Part shown: piece after piece, positions 17,642-26,896 of the stretch
Layout: each line of letters starts with the position of its first letter
Position numbering within the stretch: position 1 is the stretch's first letter
Position numbers and translations under genes: made by a program
NCBI RefSeq assembly: GCF_904831005.1
Contig: NZ_LR882982.1
Location: 2,914,001-2,978,000 of the forward strand
DNA length: 64,000 bases
Direction of reading: 5' to 3'
DNA from: Microbacterium hydrocarbonoxydans
GTDB lineage: Bacteria; Actinomycetota; Actinomycetes; Actinomycetales; Microbacteriaceae
The notes under the pieces: generated by a model
What the model was told of the DNA's origin: nothing
Database searches by the model: none
The model's input: only the letters and a program-made list of their open reading frames with translations

Positions 17642-18693
17642 CGGTCGCCGTCGGCGAGCATCAGGAGCGGGTCGCCGACCTCGTCGCGCACCGGCTCGGA
17701 CGCGCGTCGGCGGGGTGAGCGGATGCCGGTGCAGAAGAACAGCAGAAGGAACGCCGCCACCTCGATGAGGGGGGCCGCCCATCCTGCGGCGGCCGCGAGT
17801 TCGGCGTACCTCCAGGTGACCTCGTAGGTCCCGACGCCCTCGATCGACAATCCGGTCGTCGTTCCCGAATCCGCGATGAAACGCCACGCGGCGGCGAGCG
17901 ACAGCAGCATCGCCGCGGTCGAGATGCGCAGGATGCCGGATGCCACGGTCGATCGCCGGAGTCGTTCGAGGCGGAGGGTCTGCGGGGCCACGAAGGGGCG
18001 GATGGCGTTGCATCGGAGCGCCGTCACGGTGATGGCGAGCAGCGCTGCGGCGCTGAGCAGAACGGGTACTCCGTACGCCCAACCGAAGAACCACGGGCGC
18101 AGCGGATCGACCGAGGCGTTCGGGATCGGGACCTCGAGCCAGACATAGCGGCCCTGGGGGTCGGGCGATGATGCCAGCCCGGCGGCGATCGTCGTCAGGA
18201 TGAGCGCGAAAGCGGCGATGGCAGCGGCGTACAGGTCGCCGCGGGCTCCGAAGCTCGTCCAGGTGCGGCGGCCCGCGAGCGGCACGGGTCGCCGTGGCGT
18301 GGCGGAGCCCCGACCGGTGATCAGGAGCAGAAGCGCGAGAAGCGCGATCGCGCCGGCGAGGGCGGGCGTGGCGTACCTCCACCATGAGACGGTGTCGCCG
18401 TCGGGCGGCACCACGGTGGCCGTGATGTTCTCGACGCCGAGGGCGACGGTGACCGCGACTGCGGCGATCCGCAGCGCGACATGCTCGGGTCGGTATCGCG
18501 TGCGGATCGCTTCGTCGAGGCCGTCCGAGGCGGGCGCCACCGCGCTCGCGCCCCCGCGGTTACGACGGAGCAGCCGCCACCCGACGGCGACGGCGGCGGC
18601 GACGGCGAGCGAGAAGAGCGGCTGCGAGAGCAGCGCCCCCGCGAGCTGCGCCGGATCGGCGGAGAGCAGCGCGATCAGTCTGTCCATGGTCAT
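17638..18693 (-). CDS. multi-spanning membrane protein of unknown function
   Basis: 351 residues with about eight hydrophobic segments, starting PLFSLAVAAAVAVGWRLL and ending with PLIEVAAFLLLFFCTGI. The loops are Arg/Pro rich. No catalytic motif or transporter family was recognised. It is the first gene of an operon with a YtrA-type GntR, whose relatives usually control membrane transport or envelope-stress genes; a role in envelope stress or export is possible but unproven. An alternative ATG lies two codons downstream. Confidence 0.65.
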   Translation of the reverse strand: MTMDRLIALLSADPAQLAGALLSQPLFSLAVAAAVAVGWRLLRRNRGGASAVAPASDGLDEAIRTRYRPEHVALRIAAVAVTVALGVENITATVVPPDGDTVSWWRYATPALAGAIALLALLLLITGRGSATPRRPVPLAGRRTWTSFGARGDLYAAAIAAFALILTTIAAGLASSPDPQGRYVWLEVPIPNASVDPLRPWFFGWAYGVPVLLSAAALLAITVTALRCNAIRPFVAPQTLRLERLRRSTVASGILRISTAAMLLSLAAAWRFIADSGTTTGLSIEGVGTYEVTWRYAELAAAAGWAAPLIEVAAFLLLFFCTGIRSPRRRASEPVRDEVGDPLLMLADGDR

Positions 18694-18710
18694 CGACCCC
18701 CGAGCGTGAG

Positions 18711-18757
18711 TTTGTACCTACTGTCTATCACAAGTTGTATCTTGATGGTGGTACAAA
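18711..18757. promoter_or_regulatory. candidate operator of the YtrA-type GntR
   Basis: Perfect inverted repeat TTTGTACC (18711-18718) and GGTACAAA (18750-18757), 31 bases apart, in an AT-richer patch directly upstream of the membrane-protein/gntR operon. An intervening TTGTAT (18735-18740) may be a third half-site. The position fits autoregulation. Confidence 0.6.
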
Positions 18758-18961
18758 GAACCGGCCGAGAATGCCCGCGAGCTTCTGGACGTAGGGCAGA
18801 AATTGCCGATCAGGGCGCGTAATGGTTCGCTGTGAGCGAAGGGCCGCCTCCAGGGGGATCCGAAAGTCCGTGGTTCGTGTCACCCTTGCATGTGCGCGAT
18901 CGTCGGCCCGCGTCCGCTCGCCGGGAGATCTCCCACTTCATCCTTCCTAGAAAGTCCGCCT

Positions 18962-20689
18962 GTGCTGGGAAAAATACTCGTCCGCTATCTCACTCGATAT
19001 AAGTGGCTGCTCCTGGCCGTGCTGGTCTTCCAGTTCGCCAGCGCGATCGCGACTCTGTACCTGCCGCGTCTCAACGAAGACATCATCAACAAGGGTGTCG
19101 CTCAGTCCGACACCGACTACATCTGGCGGACCGGCCTGTTCATGCTCGCCGTGTCGCTCGGCCAGATCATCGCCTCGGTCATCGCCACCTACTTCGCCGC
19201 CCGTGCGTCGATGGGCGCCGGCCGCGACATCCGCGCCGACGTGTTCGGCAAGGTGAGCGGGTTCTCCGAGCGCGAGGTCTCGCAGTTCGGTGCCGGTTCT
19301 CTCATCACCCGCAACACGAACGACGTGCAGCAGGTGCAGATGCTCGCGATGATGGGCGCCACCATGCTCGTCACCGCGCCGCTCCTCGCGATCGGTGGAA
19401 TCATCTTCGCCGTGCAGACGAACATCGGCCTCAGCTGGCTGATCGCGGTCTCCGTGCCGCTGCTGCTGATCGTCGCCGGAGTGGTCGTCAGCCGCATGGT
19501 GCCCCTCTTCCGCAGCTATCAGGGCAAGCTCGACACCGTGAACCGGGTCATGCGCGAGCAGCTGACCGGTGTTCGCGTCGTGCGGGCATTCGTCCGCGAG
19601 CGCATCGAGGAAGAGCGATTCCGCGAAGCGAACACCGACATCATGGTCGTCGGGCGCAAGGTCGGCTCGCTGTTCGTGCTGCTGTTCCCGCTGTTCATGC
19701 TGATCCTCAACGTCACGGTCGTGGCGGTCGTGTGGTTCGGCGGCATCGAGGTCAACAGCGGCACTGTGCAGGTCGGCACGATCTTCGCCTTCATGCAGTA
19801 CATCGGTCAGATCATGGGCGGCGTCATCATGGCGAGCTTCATGGCGATCATGATCCCGCGCGCGGCCGTCTCGGCAGAGCGCATCGGCGAGGTCCTCGAC
19901 ACGACGTCGAGCATGGAGCGTCCGGCGAACGGCATCACCGAGTTCCCGGCTCCGGGCGCGGTCGCATTCGACGGTGTCGAGTTCACCTATCCGGGCGCGG
20001 ATTCGCCCGTACTCACGGGCATCAGCTTCGCCGCCGAGCCCGGCGAGACGGTGGCGATCGTGGGATCGACGGGTGCGGGCAAGACCACACTGGTCTCCCT
20101 GATCCCGCGTCTCTTCGACGCCACGGGCGGAGCGGTCTTCGTGGGCGGCGCCGACGTGCGCGACGCCGACGTGGAGTCGCTGTGGGCGACGATCGGTCTC
20201 GTGCCTCAGCGGCCCTTCCTCTTCACGGGCACCGTCGCGTCGAACCTGCGATACGGACGTGAAGATGCCACGGACGAAGAGCTGTGGCATGCGCTCGAGA
20301 TCGCTCAGGGACGCGACTTCGTCGAGGAGATGCCGCAGGGGCTGGAGTCCCGCATCACGCAGGGCGGTACGAACGTGTCCGGCGGGCAGCGTCAGCGCCT
20401 CGCGATCGCCCGCGCGATCGTCCGGCAGCCGCAGATCCTCGTCTTCGACGACTCGTTCTCCGCTCTCGACCTCACCACCGACGCGCACCTGAGACAGGCG
20501 CTGTGGCGTGAGCTGCCTCACGTGACCAAGATCGTGGTCGCGCAGCGCGTCTCGTCCATCACCGATGCGGATCGCATCGTCGTGCTCGAAGGGGGCACCA
20601 TGGTCGGCGTCGGCACGCACGAGGAACTCCTCGAGACGAGCACGACCTATCGAGAGATCGTCGAGTCGCAGCTGGGGGTGGACGCATGA
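18962..20689 (+). CDS. ABC exporter half-transporter, subunit A (degenerate ATP site)
   Basis: 575 residues from a GTG at 18962; the exact start is uncertain and a frame from 18890 is longer. Six membrane helices (residues ~15-300) are followed by an ATPase: Walker A GSTGAGKTT, signature NVSGGQRQRLA, Walker B ILVFDDSFSALD. The residue after the Walker B Asp is Asp instead of the catalytic Glu, which marks the degenerate site of heterodimeric exporters. The signature sequence is canonical and would complete the active site of the partner. It overlaps the next gene by four bases. Confidence 0.92.
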   Translation: MLGKILVRYLTRYKWLLLAVLVFQFASAIATLYLPRLNEDIINKGVAQSDTDYIWRTGLFMLAVSLGQIIASVIATYFAARASMGAGRDIRADVFGKVSGFSEREVSQFGAGSLITRNTNDVQQVQMLAMMGATMLVTAPLLAIGGIIFAVQTNIGLSWLIAVSVPLLLIVAGVVVSRMVPLFRSYQGKLDTVNRVMREQLTGVRVVRAFVRERIEEERFREANTDIMVVGRKVGSLFVLLFPLFMLILNVTVVAVVWFGGIEVNSGTVQVGTIFAFMQYIGQIMGGVIMASFMAIMIPRAAVSAERIGEVLDTTSSMERPANGITEFPAPGAVAFDGVEFTYPGADSPVLTGISFAAEPGETVAIVGSTGAGKTTLVSLIPRLFDATGGAVFVGGADVRDADVESLWATIGLVPQRPFLFTGTVASNLRYGREDATDEELWHALEIAQGRDFVEEMPQGLESRITQGGTNVSGGQRQRLAIARAIVRQPQILVFDDSFSALDLTTDAHLRQALWRELPHVTKIVVAQRVSSITDADRIVVLEGGTMVGVGTHEELLETSTTYREIVESQLGVDA

Positions 20690-22923
20690 GCGAGCAGAAC
20701 GAGCCCCAGACGCGTCGCGGTCGCGCAGGCAAGGCGACGGCAGCCACCGCGACGGTCGAGCGCGAGCTGACCGAAGAGGAGAAGTACGAGGCCGAGCTCG
20801 CCGAGAAGGCGCGCCAGGACGGTGGCGGCTGGGACAGCGTCGCACCGGGCAAGGCAGACAACTTCGGCAAGAGCTTCAGTCGCATGATCGGACTGCTCAA
20901 GCCGTCGGCGGTGTGGTTCATCCTGGTGTCGATCGCCGGTGCCGTCGGCGTCGTGCTCACGGTCGCCGCACCGAAGGTGCTCGGCGAGGCCACCAACCTG
21001 ATCTACAAGGGCTTCATCTCGGTGCAGCTCGGGCAGGCGAACGGGGACTTCCCCGGCTTCCCGAACGGCACCTCGCAAGACGACGTGGTCGCCGCGCTCC
21101 GCCAGGGCGGGCAGGACGACTTCGCCAATCAGGTCGCTGCGCTCGGCAGCTTCCAGGTCGGCGACGGGGTCGACTTCGGCGCGCTGCGGTGGGTCATCAT
21201 CGCGGTCCTCGCGATCTACATCGCCGCAGCCTTCCTGAGCTGGATCCAGGGCTACGTGATCAACGTCATCATGGTGCGCACCATGTGGCGTCTGCGCGAG
21301 TCGGTCGAGGCGAAGATCAACCGCCTGCCGCTGTCGTACTTCGACAAGGTGCAGCGCGGCGATCTGATCTCGCGCGTCACCAACGACATCGACAACATCA
21401 CGCAGACCATGCAGCAGTCGCTGTCGGGCGCGATCACCGCAGTGCTCACCGTCGTGGGCGTGCTGGTGCTCATGTTCTCGATCTCGTGGCAACTCGCCCT
21501 CGTGGCCCTCGTCGCACTGCCGCTGATGGGCGTGATCTTCGGCGTCATCGGGCCGCGGTCGCAGAAGGCCTTCGGGATGCAGTGGCGCAAGGTCGGTCGA
21601 CTGAACGCCCGCGTCGAAGAGGCGTTCTCGGGCCACGCGCTGGTCAAGGTGTTCGGCCGCGAGCAGGACGCTCTCGACAAGTTCAAGGACGAGAACGAGG
21701 AGCTGTTCCAGGCGAGCTTCAAGGCGCAGTTCCTCTCCGGCATCATCATGCCGGCGATGACCTTCGTCGGCAGCCTCACCTATGTGGGCATCGCCGTGCT
21801 CGGCGGTCTCATGGTGGCCAGCGGACAGCTGCGCCTGGGCGACGTGCAGGCGTTCATCCAGTACTCGCAGCAGTTCACTCAGCCGCTGTCGGAGCTCGGC
21901 GGCATGGCCGCGGTCGTGCAGTCCGGCACGGCGTCGGCCGAGCGCGTGTTCGAGCTGCTCGACACCGAGGAGCAGGAGGCTGATGCCTCTGACGCTCCGA
22001 AGCTGGCCGGCGGCCAGGGCGTCGTCGAGTTCCAGAACGTCGCCTTCAGCTACACGCCGGAGCGTCCTCTCATCACCGACCTCTCGTTCCAGGTCGAACC
22101 GGGGCAGACGGTCGCGATCGTGGGTCCGACGGGAGCAGGCAAGACGACACTCGTCAACCTGATCATGCGGTTCTACGAGCTGAACGGCGGGCGCATCCTG
22201 CTCGACGGTCAGGACATCTCGAAGATCACGCGCGACGAGCTGCGCTCCCGCACCGGGATGGTGCTGCAGGACCCGTGGCTCTTCGCCGGGAGCATCCGCG
22301 AGAACATCCGATACGGCCGCTCCACGGCGACCGACGAGGAGATCCTCGAGGCCGCGAAGGCCACGTACGTCGACCGCTTCGTGCATTCGCTGCCCGAGGG
22401 GTACGACACCGTGCTCGACGAAGACGCGTCGAACGTCTCCGCGGGTGAGCGTCAGCTGATCACGATCGCGCGCGCGTTCGTGGCCCAGCCGTCGATCCTC
22501 ATCCTCGACGAGGCGACCTCGGCCGTCGACACCCGCACAGAGGTGCTGCTGCAGCACGCCATGGCGGCGCTGCGCCAGGGACGCACCTCGTTCGTGATCG
22601 CGCACCGCCTGTCGACGATCCGCGACGCCGACCTCATCCTCGTGATGGAGCACGGCGACATCGTCGAGAAGGGCACGCACGACGAACTCATCGCTGCGCA
22701 GGGCGCCTACTGGCGTCTGTACCAGTCGCAGTTCGAACAGGCGGCGGCAGACATCGATGCCGAGGATGCTCTCACGGGGTCGACCCCGGTGATGGTCAGC
22801 GGTGATGCCGAGGAGGCCGCGACCGCGGCTCAGATCGGTGCCACCGTCGGTGCGTCTGCTCCCGCCGCGGCGGCGGCCGAAGCGCAGGCCGTGGTCGAAC
22901 GTCCGCAGTCAGAAGGCTCGTAA
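20686..22923 (+). CDS. ABC exporter half-transporter, subunit B (catalytic ATP site)
   Basis: 745 residues. An N-terminal cytosolic extension of ~65 residues precedes six membrane helices with a large external insertion after the first helix (~100-165). The ATPase has Walker A GPTGAGKTT, signature NVSAGERQLIT (altered) and Walker B ILILDEATSAVD with the catalytic Glu. Together with subunit A this gives one canonical and one degenerate site, as in TM287/288-type heterodimers. The C-terminal ~60 residues are Ala/Glu rich. Substrate unknown; drug or lipid export is typical of the family. Confidence 0.93.
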   Translation: MSEQNEPQTRRGRAGKATAATATVERELTEEEKYEAELAEKARQDGGGWDSVAPGKADNFGKSFSRMIGLLKPSAVWFILVSIAGAVGVVLTVAAPKVLGEATNLIYKGFISVQLGQANGDFPGFPNGTSQDDVVAALRQGGQDDFANQVAALGSFQVGDGVDFGALRWVIIAVLAIYIAAAFLSWIQGYVINVIMVRTMWRLRESVEAKINRLPLSYFDKVQRGDLISRVTNDIDNITQTMQQSLSGAITAVLTVVGVLVLMFSISWQLALVALVALPLMGVIFGVIGPRSQKAFGMQWRKVGRLNARVEEAFSGHALVKVFGREQDALDKFKDENEELFQASFKAQFLSGIIMPAMTFVGSLTYVGIAVLGGLMVASGQLRLGDVQAFIQYSQQFTQPLSELGGMAAVVQSGTASAERVFELLDTEEQEADASDAPKLAGGQGVVEFQNVAFSYTPERPLITDLSFQVEPGQTVAIVGPTGAGKTTLVNLIMRFYELNGGRILLDGQDISKITRDELRSRTGMVLQDPWLFAGSIRENIRYGRSTATDEEILEAAKATYVDRFVHSLPEGYDTVLDEDASNVSAGERQLITIARAFVAQPSILILDEATSAVDTRTEVLLQHAMAALRQGRTSFVIAHRLSTIRDADLILVMEHGDIVEKGTHDELIAAQGAYWRLYQSQFEQAAADIDAEDALTGSTPVMVSGDAEEAATAAQIGATVGASAPAAAAAEAQAVVERPQSEGS

Positions 22924-22954
22924 CGACACGAGCCGGGGTCTCAGCGACCCTGAC

Positions 22955-22998
22955 GCAGAAAGACGCCGCTCCCCTCGCCGGGAGCGGCGTCTTTCTGC
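22955..22998. terminator. strong hairpin terminator after the ABC exporter
   Basis: A perfect 19-bp stem: GCAGAAAGACGCCGCTCCC (22955-22973) and its complement (22980-22998) around a six-base loop CTCGCC. It includes AAAGA/TCTTT ends and can act in both directions between convergent units. Confidence 0.88.
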
Positions 22999-23006
22999 GC
23001 CACGCT

Positions 23007-23050
23007 GGCAGTGCGTCACGGCGGCAGTGCGTCGAGGCCGGCAGTGCGTC
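23007..23050. repeat. three direct copies of GGCAGTGCGTC
   Basis: GGCAGTGCGTC occurs at 23007-23017, 23023-23033 and 23040-23050, spaced 16 and 17 bases, just behind the terminator and running into the 3' end of the carboxypeptidase gene. Confidence 0.8.
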
Positions 23051-24584
23051 AGCGCTGAGCGCCGGAGATGCCGAAGAGTTCGAGCGGGTGCGTCAGACGC
23101 CACCACGGGCTGGGCCCGTCGACGTCCTCGGCGAGAACGAGGGGCGTCGTGGCGGTGTTGAGCGGACCCACGCTCGTGAGAGTGCCGACGTGGTCGCCAG
23201 ATTCGCGCTCCTCGCCCAGCTCGAACGAGGGGGTGACCTCGGCGGCCACGCCGTTCCACAGCACCACGTCGGCATCCTCGTCGGTCACGATGTCGACCGG
23301 CGCACCCCAGATCGTCGACACGGTGCCGACCGTCGTGCCTTTGGCGAGCACCGGCTCCTGCGCGTCGAGCGCGGTCTCCACCTGTGCCAGCAGGGCGCGG
23401 GTCTCGGCGAGGCGCTGTTCGTCATCGCTCTGACCGAGCACGCTCGCGAAGAGGTGCACGGTCGTGTCGTCGACGGTGACGTCCTTCGCGGTCAACAGGT
23501 TCCAGCTGTCGCCGAGGGTGCCGGTCTTGACGCCGACGACCCCGGCATCCGCCAGCATTCCGTTCGTGTTCACCACGGTTCCCGCGCCGGGAAGATCGAC
23601 CGACGGGGTGGCGACGATTCCGGCGAAGACCGGGTTCTGCATCGCGATCTCGGCCACGGCGATGAGCGACTGCGGCGTCGCGGTGTTGCGGTCGTCGAAG
23701 CCCGAGGGCGTCACGATCGTGACGTCGTCGAGGCCGCGATCACTGAGCCAGGTCGCTGCGGCGTCGGCGAAGGCCGCATTCGACCCCCAGATCTCCTGGG
23801 CGAGTCGGTCGATGTAGTTGTTCGCCGAGCCGAGCAGAGTCCCCTGCAGCAGCTGATACTCGGTCAGCACACCACCCACCGGCACGTCGAGCGCCGACTG
23901 GTCGAGCCGACGGTAGTCCCAGTACTCGAGGTTGTCGGCACGCGTGAACCCGAACTCCGGACCCTGCTCGCCGACCGCGAGCGGCATGCGTTCGAGCACC
24001 ATCAGGCTCGAGACGACCTTCGTGATGCTGGCGATCGCCGCGGGGTCGGCCGTCGACGCCGTGGTTCCGAGGCCCGTGATGCCCACGGCTGCGCTTCCCT
24101 GCGCCGGCCACAGCACGTCGGCCGGAACCGCCGCGACAGCCGCGGTCGGAACCGACTGCACGGTCGGAGCGACCTCATGCAGCGGCCAGAGCAGCGTCGA
24201 CCCCGCATACGCCCCGACGAGGCACACCACGAGGGTCAACGGGACGAGAATGCCGGCAGTGGCGATGCGAGGTCGCAGGTGGGCGTCCCGCAGCAGCGCT
24301 GCTCCACCCACTGCGCGATCAGTGTCCTCGTCGAGCGCGGCAGTGGCCGACTGTCGGCCGATCTCCACCGGATCGATCCACGTGAGAGCAGTCGCGCCTC
24401 GCCCGGCCTCGGCCCACTGCGCATCCGGCTCCTCCGGATCCGACTCGTCGTCGTCCGGCTCCTCCACCGAGGGGATGTCTGTTCCGGCGCCGAGCGCCGC
24501 ATCGACGTCATCGTCCCGACGGGCGGCATCGGCGTCCGGAGCGGGCGCGTCGGAGGTGGCCTCGGCGGAGTCTGGAGCGGTCAC
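23049..24584 (-). CDS. D-alanyl-D-alanine carboxypeptidase, membrane anchored (peptidase S11)
   Basis: 511 residues from GTG 24584; this start is chosen because the frame further upstream runs into the TPP riboswitch on the other strand. Residues 1-~105 are acidic and cytosolic, ~105-135 a single membrane helix, the rest extracytoplasmic. Penicillin-binding motifs are present: SxxK at Ser186-Lys189 (SITK), SxN at Ser253-Asn255 (SAN) and KTG at 353-355. It trims pentapeptides in peptidoglycan. The long acidic N-terminus is an addition to the plain DacA layout. GAGGAG lies directly against the GTG, closer than ideal, so the start is not certain. Confidence 0.85.
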   Translation of the reverse strand: MTAPDSAEATSDAPAPDADAARRDDDVDAALGAGTDIPSVEEPDDDESDPEEPDAQWAEAGRGATALTWIDPVEIGRQSATAALDEDTDRAVGGAALLRDAHLRPRIATAGILVPLTLVVCLVGAYAGSTLLWPLHEVAPTVQSVPTAAVAAVPADVLWPAQGSAAVGITGLGTTASTADPAAIASITKVVSSLMVLERMPLAVGEQGPEFGFTRADNLEYWDYRRLDQSALDVPVGGVLTEYQLLQGTLLGSANNYIDRLAQEIWGSNAAFADAAATWLSDRGLDDVTIVTPSGFDDRNTATPQSLIAVAEIAMQNPVFAGIVATPSVDLPGAGTVVNTNGMLADAGVVGVKTGTLGDSWNLLTAKDVTVDDTTVHLFASVLGQSDDEQRLAETRALLAQVETALDAQEPVLAKGTTVGTVSTIWGAPVDIVTDEDADVVLWNGVAAEVTPSFELGEERESGDHVGTLTSVGPLNTATTPLVLAEDVDGPSPWWRLTHPLELFGISGAQR

Positions 24585-24674
24585 CTCCTCACGGTACCGA
24601 ATCAGAGCCGGGATTCCGGGCGCCGCATCAGGAGAAGACGCGAGTGTCGGCACTGGGTATGATCGACAGCACAA

Positions 24675-24762
<88 letters not shown>

Positions 24763-24770
24763 GCATTCAC

Positions 24771-25439
24771 ATGAGCACATCCACGTCCGGATCCAGCACG
24801 GAATCGGCATCCGCAGCAGCCACCGCGGCTCGCGCATCGAAGAGGCTCGGCCGTCCCGAACTGTGGCGCTGGCGGGTCGTCGACATCGTCGTGGCGAGTG
24901 TCATCGCGGTGGCCTGTGCCGTGATCTTCCTGCTCTGGAACGTCGGCTACGAGGTTCCGAGCACCTTCCTCACCCCGCTCCTTCCCGGCGTGCAGGGTCT
25001 GCTCGCAGGCCCGTGGCTCATCGCGGGAGTGCTCGGCGGGCTCATCATCCGCAAGCCCGGCGCGGCGCTCTACACCGAGCTGGTCGCTGCGATCATCTCG
25101 GCACTGGTCGGCAACGCCTGGGGTCCGCTCACGATCGTCTCGGGTCTGGTGCAGGGCCTGGGCGCGGAGCTGATCTTCCTCCTCTTCCTCTACGGCGTAT
25201 GGCGGTTGCCTGTCGCGATGCTGGCGGGCGCCGGTGCGGGCCTCGCGTGCGGCATCAACGACCGCATCCTCTGGTACGCGGGCGCCGACACGCTCTTCAC
25301 GACCGTCTACATCGTCTCGACCACCATCTCCGGTGCCGTGATCGCCGGGCTGGGCGCGTGGCTGATCGCTCGGGGTCTCGCTGCGACGGGAGCCCTGAGT
25401 CGGTTCGCCGCCGGCCGCGAGGTCACCGCACGGGTGTGA
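24771..25439 (+). CDS. ykoE: thiamine (HMP) ECF transporter S component, YkoE
   Basis: 222 residues. After a Ser/Ala-rich N-terminus the protein has about six membrane helices (VVDIVVASVIAVACAVIFLLWN onward), with GPWLIAGVLGGLIIRKPGAALYTELVAA and GNAWGPLTIVSGLVQGLGAELIF typical of YkoE. S components bind the vitamin; YkoE is assigned to thiamine or its pyrimidine precursor in the YkoEDC system. The upstream TPP riboswitch supports this. The stop overlaps the GTG of the ATPase gene. Confidence 0.94.
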   Translation: MSTSTSGSSTESASAAATAARASKRLGRPELWRWRVVDIVVASVIAVACAVIFLLWNVGYEVPSTFLTPLLPGVQGLLAGPWLIAGVLGGLIIRKPGAALYTELVAAIISALVGNAWGPLTIVSGLVQGLGAELIFLLFLYGVWRLPVAMLAGAGAGLACGINDRILWYAGADTLFTTVYIVSTTISGAVIAGLGAWLIARGLAATGALSRFAAGREVTARV

Positions 25440-26896
25440 CTTCGCCCATCAGACCGGCCGCGCTCGAAGCGCGCGGCTGGGGGTGGCGCTATGCCACGCG
25501 GCTGCGGTGGGCGGTCCGCGAGGTCGATCTGCGTATCGACCCGGGGGAGCGGGTGCTTCTGCTCGGCGCCTCGGGATCGGGGAAGTCGACCCTGCTGCAG
25601 GGGTTCGGCGGTGTGCTGGGTGGGGACGACGAGGGCGAGACCCACGGAGCGCTGCTGGTCGACGGCGTCCCTCCGACACAGGCACGCGGGCGGGTGGGCA
25701 TGGTCCTGCAGGACCCCGACACGCAGACGATCCTCGCCCGAGTCGGCGACGACGTGGCGTTCGGGTGCGAGAACCTCGGCGTTCCGCGTGACGAGATCTG
25801 GCAGCGCGTGCACCGGTCTCTGGATGCGGTGCAGCTCGACGTCGCCCTCGACCGGTCGACGACCGCGCTCTCGGGTGGCCAGAAGCAGCGGCTCGCGCTC
25901 GCCGGAGTGCTCGCGATGCAGCCCGGAGCGATCCTGCTCGACGAGCCCACGGCCAACCTCGACCCGCAGGGGGTGGCGGATGTGCGGGATGCCGTGGCCG
26001 CGGCGCTCGATGCGACCGACGCCACTCTGGTCGTGATCGAGCACCGCATCGACATCTGGCTGCCGCTCGTCACGCGGGTGGTCGTGCTGGGCGTAGAGCC
26101 CGGGGGAACGATCGTGTTGGCCGACGGCACACCCGAGCAGGTACTGGGCACGCGCGGTGCCGAGCTGGCGGCATCCGGCGTGTGGGTTCCGGGGCATCCG
26201 CCCGCGTACCCTCCTGCTCCCGCCCAGCAGCCGGGGGAGGTGCTCATCGAGGCCCGCGGGCTCAGCGTGGCGCGGCGTCGTGGGCTCGCCGTCGCCGGCC
26301 CCTTCGACCTCGAGGTGCGAGCGGGCGAAGCGCTCGGCATCACGGGTGAGAACGGAGCGGGCAAATCGACGCTCGGACTCACGCTCGCCGGGCTCATCCC
26401 GGCTGAAGACGGAGGGGTCGCTGCGCGGCCGGCCCTCGCGGCAGGAGAGAGGGCCGATCCGTTCCGCTGGTCGTCGCGGGCGCTGCTCACCCGCATCGCC
26501 ACGGTGATGCAGACTCCCGAGCACCAGCTGCTCGCGAAGACCGTGCGCGAGGAGCTGTCGGTGGGCCCGCGAGCGCTGAAGCTGGCCGAGACCGAGATCA
26601 CCGCCCGGATCGACGATCTGCTCGAACGGCTGCGGCTCACCGCGCTCGCGGGCGCCAATCCCTACACGCTCTCGGGTGGTGAGAAGCGACGTCTCACGGT
26701 CGCTTCGGCCCTCGCCACGCGTCCCCGGGTGCTGGTGCTCGACGAACCCACCTTCGGACAGGACGCCACGACCTGGGCCGAGCTGGTCGGTCTCATCGCG
26801 CGACTTCGCGACGACGGTACGGCCGTGGTCGCGATCAGTCATGACCAGGCGGTGCTCGATGCGCTGCACGCACGACGCATCGAGGTGGGGCGTTGA
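25436..26896 (+). CDS. ykoD: ECF transporter duplicated ATPase, YkoD
   Basis: 486 residues from GTG 25436, overlapping ykoE by four bases. It contains two ABC ATPase domains in one chain: first Walker A GASGSGKST, signature LSGGQKQRLALAG, Walker B ILLDEPTANLDP; second Walker A GENGAGKST, signature LSGGEKRRLTVAS, Walker B VLVLDEPTFGQD. The fused pair replaces the usual EcfA1/A2 and powers the YkoE/YkoC membrane units. Confidence 0.94.
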   Translation: MTSPIRPAALEARGWGWRYATRLRWAVREVDLRIDPGERVLLLGASGSGKSTLLQGFGGVLGGDDEGETHGALLVDGVPPTQARGRVGMVLQDPDTQTILARVGDDVAFGCENLGVPRDEIWQRVHRSLDAVQLDVALDRSTTALSGGQKQRLALAGVLAMQPGAILLDEPTANLDPQGVADVRDAVAAALDATDATLVVIEHRIDIWLPLVTRVVVLGVEPGGTIVLADGTPEQVLGTRGAELAASGVWVPGHPPAYPPAPAQQPGEVLIEARGLSVARRRGLAVAGPFDLEVRAGEALGITGENGAGKSTLGLTLAGLIPAEDGGVAARPALAAGERADPFRWSSRALLTRIATVMQTPEHQLLAKTVREELSVGPRALKLAETEITARIDDLLERLRLTALAGANPYTLSGGEKRRLTVASALATRPRVLVLDEPTFGQDATTWAELVGLIARLRDDGTAVVAISHDQAVLDALHARRIEVGR

